64,000 nucleotides of DNA from Aspidiotus rigidus. Taxonomy: Eukaryota; Arthropoda; Insecta; Hemiptera; Diaspididae. The notes under the pieces were generated by a model. It did not search any database and was not told where the DNA came from. It saw nothing but the letters and a program-made list of their open reading frames with translations. Location of the stretch: the NCBI GenBank assembly GCA_035079385.1, contig JAVHKY010000008.1:1844001-1908000 (forward strand), in the 5' to 3' direction. The position numbers and the translations under genes are program-made. Shown in pieces: positions 22,880 through 33,235 of this stretch (the stretch's first letter is position 1; each line of letters begins with the position of its first letter).

Positions 22880-23790
22880 CTCCTTTGTTTTCGTTGATGT
22901 TGAGTTCAGTCGTTTTCTTTCGTTCATGCTTTGAAAATTGTTGTTTAACCGAAAGCGCTCAATTCACCTGTTTCGACGATCAAAGTTCGGACACTTTCCT
23001 TATTATGTTATGAGCGAACAAAATTTGATCATGAGTGATAGGGATTATCGTGCATGATGGCGCCGCGGTATAAATATATTCAAAGGCAAACTGCTGTCAC
23101 TAGCTCAACTCTGACAAAACTTTCACGTTAGAACAATTAATATATTCGCTCGTACATTTGTTCGAACGTTGTTCAAAAGCGTTAATTTTTGTAACGAATT
23201 TTGTTTTTCCGTCGCGAACATATGACGCCGGTTTCTGTTATGCCTTCCTGAACCTAAGCCCACATGATCCAACACCTCCTACGAACAAGGAAGAACTAAG
23301 TGCGTATACTAATACTGTAAATTTACGAAATTAGCTGAAGTGTCGCACGAGTTCACTGGTGTAAACTAAATAGAAAAGTTGAAAAGAAGTGAGGACGTTT
23401 TAGAACACTCGAGTTTCGAAGGATGGGCGTTTTATACAACTCAAATATCGCGCAACAAAACTTCCTTCGAAAATTATTTCAGGTTAGAAGTGGGAGTTCG
23501 CCGAAAATATTACGTTTAATGTGGATACTACGCTTAAGAGAGCCTTTTACTGTAGATCACGATTCGATTATCTTTTCCGTATATCACTGATATACTGCTG
23601 TATACTTCACGGAACACATAATTCTTTTTTCAGTGTAATTGTCTTAAACGAAAAAACGAATACACTACAGGGAGAGTAAACAAATGCAAACCGCAGAAAA
23701 TATAGTGTATTCGTTTTTTCGTTTATGATGGATAGCCGTAACCTTAAGGAACGGATTCGTTTAATGTAATTGTCTTCATAAATAAGAAAT
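22880..23790 (+). mobile_element. Diverged terminal relic of the PLE2 family
   Basis: Two stretches match the 3' terminal region of PLE2 in order and orientation. GTTGTTTAACCGAAAGCGCT near 22,941 matches the same phrase at about 50,659. ATGCAAACCGCAGAAAATA (inverted) and then GGAACGGATTCGTTTAA near 23,738-23,760 match PLE2's right end at about 50,690-50,785. The middle is not recognisable. No RT frame remains. Confidence 0.6.
23069..23076 (+). promoter_or_regulatory. Possible TATA box
   Basis: TATAAATA in a GC-rich setting (GGCGCCGCGG just upstream), with an initiator-like TGTCACTAG about 25-30 bp downstream. It lies within the PLE2-like relic and could be the relic's promoter. No downstream ORF supports it, so this is pattern recognition only. 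Confidence 0.25.
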
Positions 23791-23919
23791 GAAAAAAGTC
23801 GAAAGAAGGAAGAAAAGAGAAAAGACGCGCTAAATAAGAAATAAGATAAGGACAGTCGTCTAATTCAGGTAGAGGAAACAAATTTTGCTGAAAAGTATCA
23901 ACGATTTTAAGAAACTCTA

Positions 23920-23967
23920 CTTAGTATAGGCGAACTAGACACTCAAAAAAGACAATCTTGGTAGAAA
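23920..23967 (+). repeat. Left copy of an inverted repeat bracketing the LINE-B/PLE1 composite
   Basis: AGTATAGGCGAACTAGAC and then AAAAAAGACAATCTTGGTAG are mirrored by 28,431-28,487 in reverse orientation, with a short indel between the two blocks. The enclosed 4.5 kb holds LINE-B pieces and PLE1. Confidence 0.7.
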
Positions 23968-24526
23968 GTACTCCTCACACTTAACTCAATTAACTCCGAA
24001 ATAATATTCATATGGATACCGGGTCACATTAATTTTCAAGAACACGATACAGTTGACCAAGCCGCCAAAACTGCCATCTTCCTCAATAAAATAACTGACA
24101 ACTCCCTCCTACCAGCCCTTGATTATAAAAACCACTACCGTTCCCTCATAACTCAATCGTGGTACACCTCCTGGACAAATCAAAGTAACAACAAACTCCT
24201 CGCCACCAAAAAATTCCTATCCCCTGGTCATCCTCCTTCAGGAGCATAAGACGAGAAGAAGTCATTCTTACACGTCTTAGAATTGGTCATACAAAAATTA
24301 CCCACACTCACCTAATCAACAGCAACATCCTAACCCCTCCCTCTTGCCCCCAATGTCACCAAGACAATCTAGTAGACGAACATTTTTTTACTTGCCCCCA
24401 CCTTTCAGCTCTCCACGATTCCACCGAAACACCCTCCTCCTTCACTCAAGAACTCAAAAACAACTCCGACACCATATCCTGTACTCTACAATACCTCAAA
24501 TTAACTGACTTTTATTCTCACATAAT
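23942..24526 (+). mobile_element. LINE-B relic: RNase H and C-terminal zinc-knuckle region
   Basis: Translation gives FIWIPGHINFQEHDTVDQAA, the C-terminal RNase H motif of I-type LINEs. It is followed by TAIFLNKITDNSLLPALDYK, a frameshift, an RLRIGHTKITHTHLI-like stretch, and the Cys/His cluster CPQCHQDNLVDEHFFTC. The frame runs to the PLE1 insertion site and resumes after it (27,593-27,741), so this copy was split by PLE1. One stop and one frameshift in the remnant show it was already decaying. Confidence 0.8.
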
Positions 24527-24540
24527 TATAACACCCAGAA

Positions 24541-25098
24541 AAAGGGGTTTTTCAATTGTACTCGTACAAATCTATCCGTACTTTATTAGTTGCTTATACA
24601 AGAGTACTTTTGGGTGTTATCCCATCATCAGTTGTGTCGCAACTGGAGAACAAGGCCTTAACCATGAGTTTTTATAGTATAACACTGTAATCTTATTGGC
24701 TATAACAATACTGTGTTGTGATTGGTTCACTTCTTAGAAACTTATTCTTACAATAATATGACATTGTGTTCTTATTGGCTAAAACATACTGCTTTGTGAT
24801 TGGTTCAATTTATTGTTCTAAATGCTGCGTTTCTATTGGCTACCTGGATTCCTGCCGTCTCATTGGTTGGTTCCGTTCTTCTTCTCTCGTCCAATCACTA
24901 GGCCAAATAATTTTTCGCTGTCAAATGTGATTACATTGTTCAAGAGGCAGGCTTTCTTCCTCTTGGCTTTTGCAATCTCCATTTGTTCCCAGAGTTTTCT
25001 TCTCTTTGTGCGATTCTCTACGTGTATGACTTCAAATATTCTCTCTCCATCGTGGTTTTCCTCGTTACAGTGTTTCCCAAACAGTGACTTGCCATCCA
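24541..25098 (-). repeat. Inverted 5' arm of PLE1
   Basis: Reverse complement of about 26,983-27,529. It carries the C-terminal GIY-YIG coding end on the minus strand (24,860-25,099), the CAATCAC/ATTGGCT-rich 3' UTR and the ACACCCAAAAGTACTCTTGT segment. It differs from its partner by scattered substitutions, so the arms have diverged a little since insertion. Confidence 0.9.
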
Positions 25099-25117
25099 CC
25101 CGCTAGAAGTTAAAGAA

Positions 25118-27218
25118 ATGATGTTCGAAAAAGGAGGAGAGGGGAAGAAAGGAGAAGACTATGTGGAAAAACGAGTGGAAGCCCAAACAAAACAGATCAA
25201 GAAGAAGCTTGCCGAACTGACCCGGAAGAAAGAAGAAAGAAAGGAAGAGACTGCGAGAGTTGAGCACAAATTTGCTCCCAGAACCGAGAACCTATCAAGT
25301 GTCACCTTCACAGAAGAAGAAAGAAGACAGCTGGACAAAGGCATCAAGTACGTGCAGCCAGAGAGGCTGAACCAGTGTAGGCTTGATAGCATGGCCATTA
25401 ACTGCGAACAAGTAATCCAAACCATGGATCACGACGTGAGACCAGAAGCCCGGACTAAAATTGGGAAAGTACTGTTGGACGTCAAAGAGGATATGTGCCG
25501 AACCTATGACAGAACGCAAGTAATGCAGAGGAAGGTCACAAATCTACAAAAGAAGATCCGACAGAACAATCTGATTTTGACAAAGGCGGACAAAGGCAGC
25601 ACGGTAGTGGTAATGGAGAAGGAGGACTACACCCAAAAAATGGGGGCCGTACATCGCAGTTAATGGATACCAAGAGCTGGCAAGGGACCCAACACGGAAA
25701 TACCAAGATGACTTGAAAGCTGTGTTGAAACGGAACAATGTACCAAGCAATGGAAGGACGCTTGAGATGAACCCGGTTGCACCAAAACTCAAGGGGCTTG
25801 TAAAACTCCACACAGCGAACTGTCCGTTGAGACCCCTGGTCAACAGCATTCAATCACCATGCTACAAGATAGCAAAGATCGTAGCCACATTCCTGAAAGA
25901 AAACTACCAGTTTGCACCCAGACGAAGTATCAGAAACAACGGAGAGCTGATTGAGCAACTGGACAAGTTGGAAATCAGGAGTAACGACAAGCTGATATCT
26001 TTTGATGTGACTAATATGTTTGGTACCATACCAAAGGAGGAACTTTTCACTCTGCTCAAAAACAACAGATACCATGGGAACCCCGATGGGTCGAAGTACG
26101 CCAACATAGTGGAGGAGATCTTGAGCCAGAATTACTGCCGCTTCAATAACAGGTTCTACAGTCAGGAAAGGGGACTTGCGATGGGATCACCGCTGTCACC
26201 AATACTGGCGGAGATATTCATGAATGATATGGAAAACAAGATATTGAAGGGCAGCAAGTTCAGAAACTCGATCAAACACTGGGCCAAATATGTAGATGAT
26301 ATCCTAATTGTGTGGTCAGGCACTGATAGACAGGTGGATCTATTCCTTTCAGAAATGAACGCGATGAATGAGAGTATCAAATTCACAGTGGAAAAAGGCA
26401 ATGAGACCATCAACTATTTGGACCTTAAACTCACAATGGAGAACAATTGGATAGAATACAAAATCTACAGGAAGCCGACGCATACTGACACCATCATCCC
26501 AAATGACTCCTACCACCACCCCAGGCACAAGTTAGCGGCAATCCAGAACTACTGCTATCGGGAAATTTCTATCCTCAAGAACTACGAAGAGAAGAGGAAA
26601 GAGATCGAGATAGTAAAGCAGATCGCAGAAGCCAATGGCTACCGCAGATATGTGGTGGAGGGAGTCTTCGGGAAAATGGAAACAAAGAAAGGAACCCATG
26701 ATAGCATAGTGAGATAGTACTCCGGATCGATGCCATATATAGGAAAGTACACAAACAAGGTGATAAAGGCGTTCAATGGCTACGAAGTGAATGTGGAAAT
26801 CCAGAATAACCAACCCATGGTGAAGAGAATCAGCAATGACCAGACGGAACAAAAGGACAAGGAAAGCTTGAGCGGAGTGTACAAGCTCAGTTGTGAACAG
26901 TGCGAGGGTATCCACATCGGTGAGACTGGGAGAAAGTTTGTGATGAGGAAAAAGGAGCACAAAAAGTCGAGGAAGAAAGAAGATGGCAAGTCACTGTTTG
27001 GGAAACACTGTAACAAAGGAAACCACGATGGAGAGGGAATATTTGAAGTCATACACGTAGAGAATCGCACAAAGAGAAGAAAACTCTGGGAACAAATGGA
27101 GATTGCAAAAGCCAAGAGGAAGAAAGCCTGCCTCTTGAACAATGTAATCACATTTGACAGCGAAAAATTATTCGGCCTAGTGATTGGACAAGAAAAGAAG
27201 AACCGAACCAACCAATGA
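25118..27218 (+). pseudogene. PLE1 RT / GIY-YIG polyprotein, two lesions
   Basis: Three open segments (25,118-25,663; 25,713-26,717; 26,730-27,218) make one Penelope-type protein. The N-terminal part has a Lys/Glu-rich leader, LSSVTFTEEERRQLDKGIKY and the class marker LTKADKGSTVVVMEKEDY. The RT core shows KGLVKLHTANCPLRPLVNSI, SFDVTNMFGTIP (motif A), AMGSPLSPILAEIFM (motif B) and KYVDDILIVWSG (catalytic YVDD). The C-terminal part has SGVYKLSCEQCEGIHIGETG, a GIY-YIG endonuclease signature, with LFGKHCNKGNHDG downstream. The first lesion is a frameshift at the A-run/G-run near 25,638-25,648. The second is TAG at 26,715-26,717, in frame with the last segment. The catalytic residues otherwise look intact, so decay is recent. 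Confidence 0.9.
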
Positions 27219-27592
27219 GACGGCAGGAATCCAGGAAGCCAATAGAAACGCAGCATTTAGAACAACAGATTGAACCAATCACAAAGCAGTATGTTTTAGC
27301 CAATAAGAACACAATGTCATATTATTGTAAGAATAAGTTTCTAAGAAGTGAACCAATCACAACACAGCATTGTTATAGCCAATAAAATCATAGTATTATA
27401 CTATAAAAACTCATGGTTAAGGCCTTGTTCTTCAGTTGCGACACAACTGATGATGGGATAACACCCAAAAGTACTCTTGTATAAGCAACTAATAAAGTAG
27501 ATTTGTACAATTGAAAAACCTCTTTTTCAATATCAGTGCTCTACTTACACCTCGCTCACTCATCATGAGTTCCGATAATATAACACCCAGAA

Positions 27593-27750
27593 CTATAATA
27601 AATTGCAATACTCAAAATAACTACTATACTTTAAAAACATTTTTCACAAACTTTTCTTTACTCCTCACACATATTCCACTTTACCCTTACTTGACTCTTC
27701 CTCATCTTTCTTTACTCGTATCCAAAACTGCTTTATCCTAACTTACTATA
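27593..27750 (+). mobile_element. LINE-B remnant downstream of PLE1
   Basis: Joined to 24,526 across the insertion, the frame continues as TPRTIINCNTQNNYY and ends at a stop at 27,739-27,741. This is the C-terminal end of the LINE-B ORF and the start of its 3' region. Confidence 0.6.
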
Positions 27751-28004
27751 TAATTATTCTAACTATAATTATATAAGCATACTGTATACGTCGAGCTAAT
27801 AACGCGCTTTCTATACTGTGAGAATGACTGTTTAGTCGAAAGCGCTCGGTCTGTTTATAATATTGTGCGGTTCTTGTATTGTTTCGTTACTCTCTTTGAG
27901 TATATTTCTCAACCTATTAGTTGTTTTAAAACTCGAAAAAATAAATAAAAAAAGTAAATAATTAAAAAATAAACCTCTAAATGGGTCAACATCCCATCGC
28001 CCTT

Positions 28005-28260
28005 CCTGGCGGGAGGAAGTCATATTGGCTCGACTAAGAATCGGACACACTCGTCTCACACGTACCTTCTAACAAATCTTTTTTCTCCATCATGTCCTCA
28101 TTGTCAAGACGACAATCTAAGTGTAGAACATTTTTTTACATGTCTTGTTTTACAACCAACACGATCTGCTCTCAAAATACCATCTGACACCGGCTCTGCT
28201 CTAAGAAAAAACTCCGACTCCATTTGCTCACGCTCTACCCAGTTTTACGAAGACATATAA
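28005..28260 (+). mobile_element. LINE-B relic: C-terminal fragment of a second copy
   Basis: Shows ILARLRIGHTRLTRTF and, in a shifted frame, the Cys/His cluster CPHCQDDNLSVEHFFTC, matching the 24.3-kb copy. It ends near FYEDI and a stop. It lies 260 bp beyond the first copy and may be a tandem truncated insertion. Just upstream, 27,830-27,870 has a GTTTAGTCGAAAGCGCTCGG phrase like the PLE2 end. Confidence 0.65.
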
Positions 28261-28430
28261 CTACACTTACTACTTTTAACATGAATAAACTTCAACATAA
28301 ACTTACAATAATATACTTGCCGTCACTTAAATTTAAGTTTATAATCTAAATTACGCCGAGCAAATAGCCCTTATGTGCAGCTGAAATGCTTGTTTAAAAA
28401 AAAATCCTGACACATTCCAACAGACTCCTG

Positions 28431-28487
28431 CTTTCTACCAAGATTGTCTTTTTTAGCTAAATTTTACGTCTATTTCGCCTATACTAT
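28431..28487 (-). repeat. Right copy of the inverted repeat bracketing the LINE-B/PLE1 composite
   Basis: CTTTCTACCAAGATTGTCTT and then TTTCGCCTATACTATACT, reverse complement of 23,920-23,967 with one indel. Confidence 0.7.
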
Positions 28488-28499
28488 ACTAGGCTATCT

Positions 28500-30780
28500 T
28501 ATTTTGGCAATCGAGAAAACTCATTCCGTATAAAACATACACAAAATTACGAACCGCGCGGCGTAGAGCGCAAAAGCTCTTCAAACCATTTTCGAGAGCT
28601 GTTATGTCCCTGATTAATAAATTTTTAAGTTCATCCAAAAGCTGTTGCATTGTCTTGACTAAAATTGCCATCACTACATTATTCAATCACTTCGTCGATA
28701 TTACGGAAATATTATACGCTATTGTCGCAGATCTCTCGTCACTGCAGTGGTTTATCGTTTCTGCATTCGTAAGATGCAGGACTTAAAACTCGAAGCATGT
28801 ATAGATTCTACTCGTTCGAATGAGCACAGTTGAGAACAACCAATGGGCGGGAAAATTATCTTCAATAAGAGTCTCATCGTTGAATTTTATACTGACAATG
28901 CTATTCTGAATCACGCATCTAGCACCCTCTTCATCGCTTGTCCGCATTCTCACGTACTCATCGCACGACTTCCGAAATTTGACGTTCTTTTTCCGTTTTA
29001 AAATTCTTCCATTTCTCACCTCGTACAGAGAGTTCTGTAAGAAATTTTCAACATTGTCGTATCGTGTTTCATTTTATTTTCTGGTCGTTTACGTGAAGTT
29101 CTCTTTTTTCGTATATATAACAAATTTTCATTCCAGACAAATCCGATTACGTATAGTACCCCTTTCTGTAGAACTATTATTTTCTATGCGTTTCTAATAA
29201 TAATCTAATCCCCCGAAAAAACTTTCTTCGCTCCATCGCTACTCATGCTGGTCGTACGGGTTCTTCAATTGTATTACTATATTGATTGAGTTTTGTTTGA
29301 GATGTAACTTACTCTCTTTCTCTCTCGGCCCTCGTTCATATTTACAAGACTTTTTGAAATCCTAGAAATTCGATCTACTATTCTGTAGAATCTCGCCTTA
29401 TAGTAGCACACCCTATAAGCAACCCCAAACTAACTCTTTATGAGGTCATTATAGTAAATTTTGTACGAATTTTCTTCTAGCAATTTTTCTTTTGAAAGTT
29501 CTTGGAATTTTTAATTTCCTTAGACATATTTTTCCAGCCCAAATTGTTGCACACCTACGGCTTGGAATATCTTTACATCATCTTATATTTAAAATTAATT
29601 AGAATCCCCATTCGAGAAGTCAAGGTCGATAATGGCACGACTCTTACTTCTACGGATCATATTATGGTCTTCTTTAGGTTCGTCAGCTTCGAAAATGACT
29701 CGAAGCGGCATTCTTCTATAGCTCGTGCGTTACTTCACGGAGACCTAATCCTACTCCAATAACCATTTTTTCATACCCTTGCCGCTTTCGATTTCAATGG
29801 TTTGAAGCATTTCTGTCAAATTTTCAAAATCAACTGTTTCAGAAAATTCCATTTAATACTCATTTTTTAACTTAATTTTAGAGAGATTTGGAAACTCATT
29901 CGCGTTGAAACATAAAGTTTCTCTTCGCCGAAAATTATATCCACACTGCTTTTCTACGGACGTTGTAGAGACCTCTAATCCCGTACGCTTTTATATTTTA
30001 AGTCATGATCTCCTAGGTTGAAAATGTGACTGAACTCCTCTCGACGAGTTGAATTTCGATAATCTCGCATTATTTTTCTTTTTGAAAGCTTACTATTAGA
30101 AATTACTTTTTTGTACCTACTCTGTCTAACAATAGTCTTTCTTACTTAATCTCTTGAAACTCAATATAAAAATATTTCACTTTATCAGATCGACTATTTC
30201 AAGTTCCAAGTTTACGTCCGTAATACTTTGATGTACACCAAATTTTACTTCTCTAGCGTCATTGAACTCCAGTTTCGTGAAGTTGGAAATTTATCCATAT
30301 CCCCTCCTTCACGAGATATTGATGGATTCGATATTCTTCGAACGCTTTACCGAAAATTCATTTGAAGTTTTATTCTTCACTTCTTCACTTAGTACGCCGG
30401 GAAGTAGACGACTCGACCTTGCATTTCATGTTAAAATTATAAAATTTGGAACAAACGTTTAGGACACTTGAACGAAACATTTGAGCCATGGCGTCACGGT
30501 CCAAACCCCATAGGGGCCCCATAACTGGAAGGAGTTCTTGCATATAAATGACCGAAATATTCCTTTTGGTTCGCAATTTATGTGGATTCTTGTGTAATTC
30601 GGACCGCCAAATTTGAAAAAAATTATTCCTACATTTTAGGGACGCCTAGGGGCTGATAACCCCTAAAGTATGGGTAAAATTGAAGTGACATATTTCAACA
30701 TTTCACAAACATCCCTATGAAATTTTCCGCAGAATTTGGGAAAAATGCTCAAAAAATTCTCCGATCATCCAAAGGGCCCA
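28500..30780. other. Unassigned AT-rich DNA
   Basis: No family recognised. Minus-strand ORFs at 28,489-28,686 (LLDELKNLLIRDITALENGL) and 28,783-29,019 look marginally protein-like, but no splice pair was found around them. From 29,200 to 30,780 nothing is seen beyond simple AT-rich sequence. Confidence 0.35.
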
Positions 30781-30784
30781 GGGC

Positions 30785-32375
30785 CTCAAGCCCGCCCCCT
30801 CCAAAAAAAGAAAATTGAGGAAAAAATATTTTGTGTTTTTCGGAAAAATCTCAACGGGTTCCGAAGTGAAATTTAGGGAAAAATCCGGGGAAAATGATGA
30901 AAACATTCCTGAGGCCCTCGGAGGGGGTTAAAGGGGGCACAAATTCTGGAAAGTGATGAAAAAATTTTTGCATTTTTTTTTTCAAGTTCAACACATTCTT
31001 ATGTAGAATTTACCGTAGAATTCGGAAAAAATAGTAAAAAAACTCCTGGAGGTCTCTGAGAGGGGGTAAGAGGATTCAAACCCCCAAAACTCGAAGGAAA
31101 AGATATGAGTTTTTGAGAACATTAAAACGGATTGTTGTGTGAAAATTACCGTAGAATTCAGGAAGAATCCCGAAAAAGATCTCATGGCTCTTCGAGGGGG
31201 CCGGGGTGGGAGGCATATAAACGTCTTGGAACAGAAGTTGTAGAACTACATTTCAATACTTGAACTTTCATGAAATATTATATAATTATAGAATTTCCTG
31301 TTGCATACGTGAAATAGATATACCTTGAAACATTACAGAAACTACTGAAGTGTTACTAAAATATAAAATACTTCAATAAATTCACCAAAATAGTATATAT
31401 TTCAAACCTGACGACAATTGTATAATGCTCATTGACAAATAATTTATTCTAACGAGCACTCATTACCACATGCACACATACGAGTATCAGTGCATGACAT
31501 TCAGCCTTCCAGCACTTACACGGTCTCGCAGTGCAGCCTTTCTGGCAGCCGTATTTCACGAGAATGTCCAATACCATATAGACACTTGGCTGAAGGGTCC
31601 ATAAAGATTCCCAGTGAATTCCATCAGCCGCTCGCTTCCAGCCCCATTCTTGCGAATCTGGCAATTTTTGATTCTTCTTCAGACATTGCCCCCACCCGTG
31701 GAAACTTTGATAAACCGCGCGAAGACAGTGCTTTTGGAGAGCATCTTGGGTAGGTGGAATCGAAACCTAACCTACCTCGCCGCCATGAATAGAGTTAAAA
31801 AAATGAATAATTGATAAATTTTGAAGAGGACGGAAGATTGAAATGACGGACAGAAAAGTAGAATCTATCAGAAAATCTAATGAGCCCGCAAAGAGACATT
31901 TTCGAACCAACAAAAAACGTAGTTCACATGACTTATAAAAATGTAATTCTACAATTTTAAAACTTTTCCCAAAGAAGTTTATGTTCCTCCCGGCCCCCTC
32001 GAAGAGCCATAAAATTTTTTCAGGATTCTTTCTGAAATCTACGGTAAATTTCATACAAGAATACGTTTGAATGTCCTAAAAAACTCATATTTTTTTCTTC
32101 GAGTTTTGGGGGTTTGAATCCTCTTACCCCCTCTCAGAGACCTCCAGGAATTTTTTTACCATTTTTTCCGAATTCTAAGGAAAATTCTACACAAGAATTT
32201 GTTAAACTTGAAAAAAAAATGCTAATTTTTCAGGGTTTGTGCCCCCTTTAAGCCCCTCCAAGGGCCTCAGGAATTTTTTCACCATTTTTCCCGGATTTTT
32301 CCCTAAATTCCACTTCGGAACCCGTTGAGATTTTTCCGAAAATCACAAAATATTTTTCCTCAATTTTTTTTTTTT
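30785..32375. repeat. Inverted repeat with arms of about 450 bp
   Basis: The left arm (30,785-31,260) and right arm (31,940-32,375) are reverse complements with small indels. GGTCTCTGAGAGGGGGTAAG near 31,051 mirrors CTTACCCCCTCTCAGAGACC near 32,122, and CTTTAAGCCCCTCC-type phrases pair likewise. The spacer is about 680 bp with no recognisable content. The right arm ends in a T-run and G-run (32,363-32,390) that joins a PLE1 scrap. Confidence 0.85.
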
Positions 32376-32404
32376 TTGGGGGGGGGGGGGCGGGGGTGAG
32401 GGCT

Positions 32405-32540
32405 CGGTAACAGTAATTCTGAATTGCCGCTGACTCGTGCCTGAGGTAGTGGTAGGCGTTCTTTGGGATGATGGTGTCGGTGTGCGTTGGTCTCATGTAG
32501 ATTTTGTTATTCTCCAGTGGGAGGTTTACACCCAAATACG
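32405..32540 (-). mobile_element. PLE1 fragment, minus strand
   Basis: The translation contains IYMRPTHTDTIIPKNAYHYL and AAIQNYCYRAL, clearly the segment IYRKPTHTDTIIPNDSYHHP / AAIQNYCYREI of PLE1. About 45 residues remain, with no other PLE sequence attached. Confidence 0.85.
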
Positions 32541-32544
32541 AGGT

Positions 32545-33235
32545 TCTTGAAAATTAACAAGTCAAGACCCAGACACGGCAATTTGTCATTGAGTCCTTGG
32601 AAAATCCACAAGTCGAGATTGGAAACCAATTCGTCCTTGAAAAATCTATAATTGAAACCCGGACATGAATTAAGGATCTTCGGGAAATCCACAAGTCGAT
32701 CCCAAGAGACAAACTTGTCATCGGGGTCTTGAAAATCCACAATTCGACACTCGAACACGAGTTCGCCATCGAGTTCTTGTAAGATACATGAGTCAGAATA
32801 TCGACACGAAGCCGCCAATGGGTTCTTGAATATCCACAAGTCAAAATCTAGACACAAATTCGCCATCGAGTCCATGAAAATCTACAAGTTGACACATAGA
32901 CAAAAGTTCGTAGTTGGGTTCTTGAAAATTCACGAGTTGAGATAGAGAAACGAATTTGTCACTGGAATCTAATTCGTCAGTAGGTTCTTGAAAATCTACT
33001 AGTTGAAACCCATACACAACTTCAACATTGGATTCTTGGAAAATCCACAAATCAAAACCCAGACAAAAATTCGCCATTGCGTTCCTGAAAATAAACAAGT
33101 CGAACCCCGGACACAAATTCGCCATATTGGGTTCTTCCGAATTAAAAATCCGAGACCCAGAAACGAATTTGCCATCGGGTTCTTGCAAATCCACAATGTC
33201 GATACCCAGACACGAATTCGTTTCAAGGCAGCTTG
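32545..33235. repeat. 48-bp minisatellite, about 14 units
   Basis: The phrase GAAAATCCACAAGTCGA and variants recurs every 45-51 bp (32,596; 32,642; 32,687; 32,734; 32,783; 32,831; 32,878; 32,927; 32,992; 33,040; 33,089; 33,140; 33,188). Because 48 is a multiple of three, the minus strand stays open and predicts a 16-residue repeat resembling LVDFQEPNDELVS. No start, splice signals or flanking coding sequence support a gene. Confidence 0.85.

Larger units (their letters stand above)
24541..27578 (+). mobile_element. PLE1: Penelope-like element with GIY-YIG domain and inverted 5' arm
   Basis: A Penelope-like retroelement inserted into LINE-B. Flanking direct repeats TATAACACCCAGAA (24,527-24,540 and 27,579-27,592) are a 14-bp TSD. 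The left 558 bp (24,541-25,098) are an inverted copy of the element's own 3' region (about 26,983-27,529), including the end of the GIY-YIG coding region. An inverted partial terminal repeat of this kind is a hallmark of the Penelope class. The body encodes an RT followed by GIY-YIG. A frameshift near 25,640 and an in-frame TAG at 26,715 make it non-functional. Confidence 0.9.

Noticed and set aside
28489..29019. Minus-strand ORFs that look mildly protein-like (LLDELKNLLIRDITALENGL)
   Set aside because: No splice pair or family could be found. Kept only as unassigned DNA.
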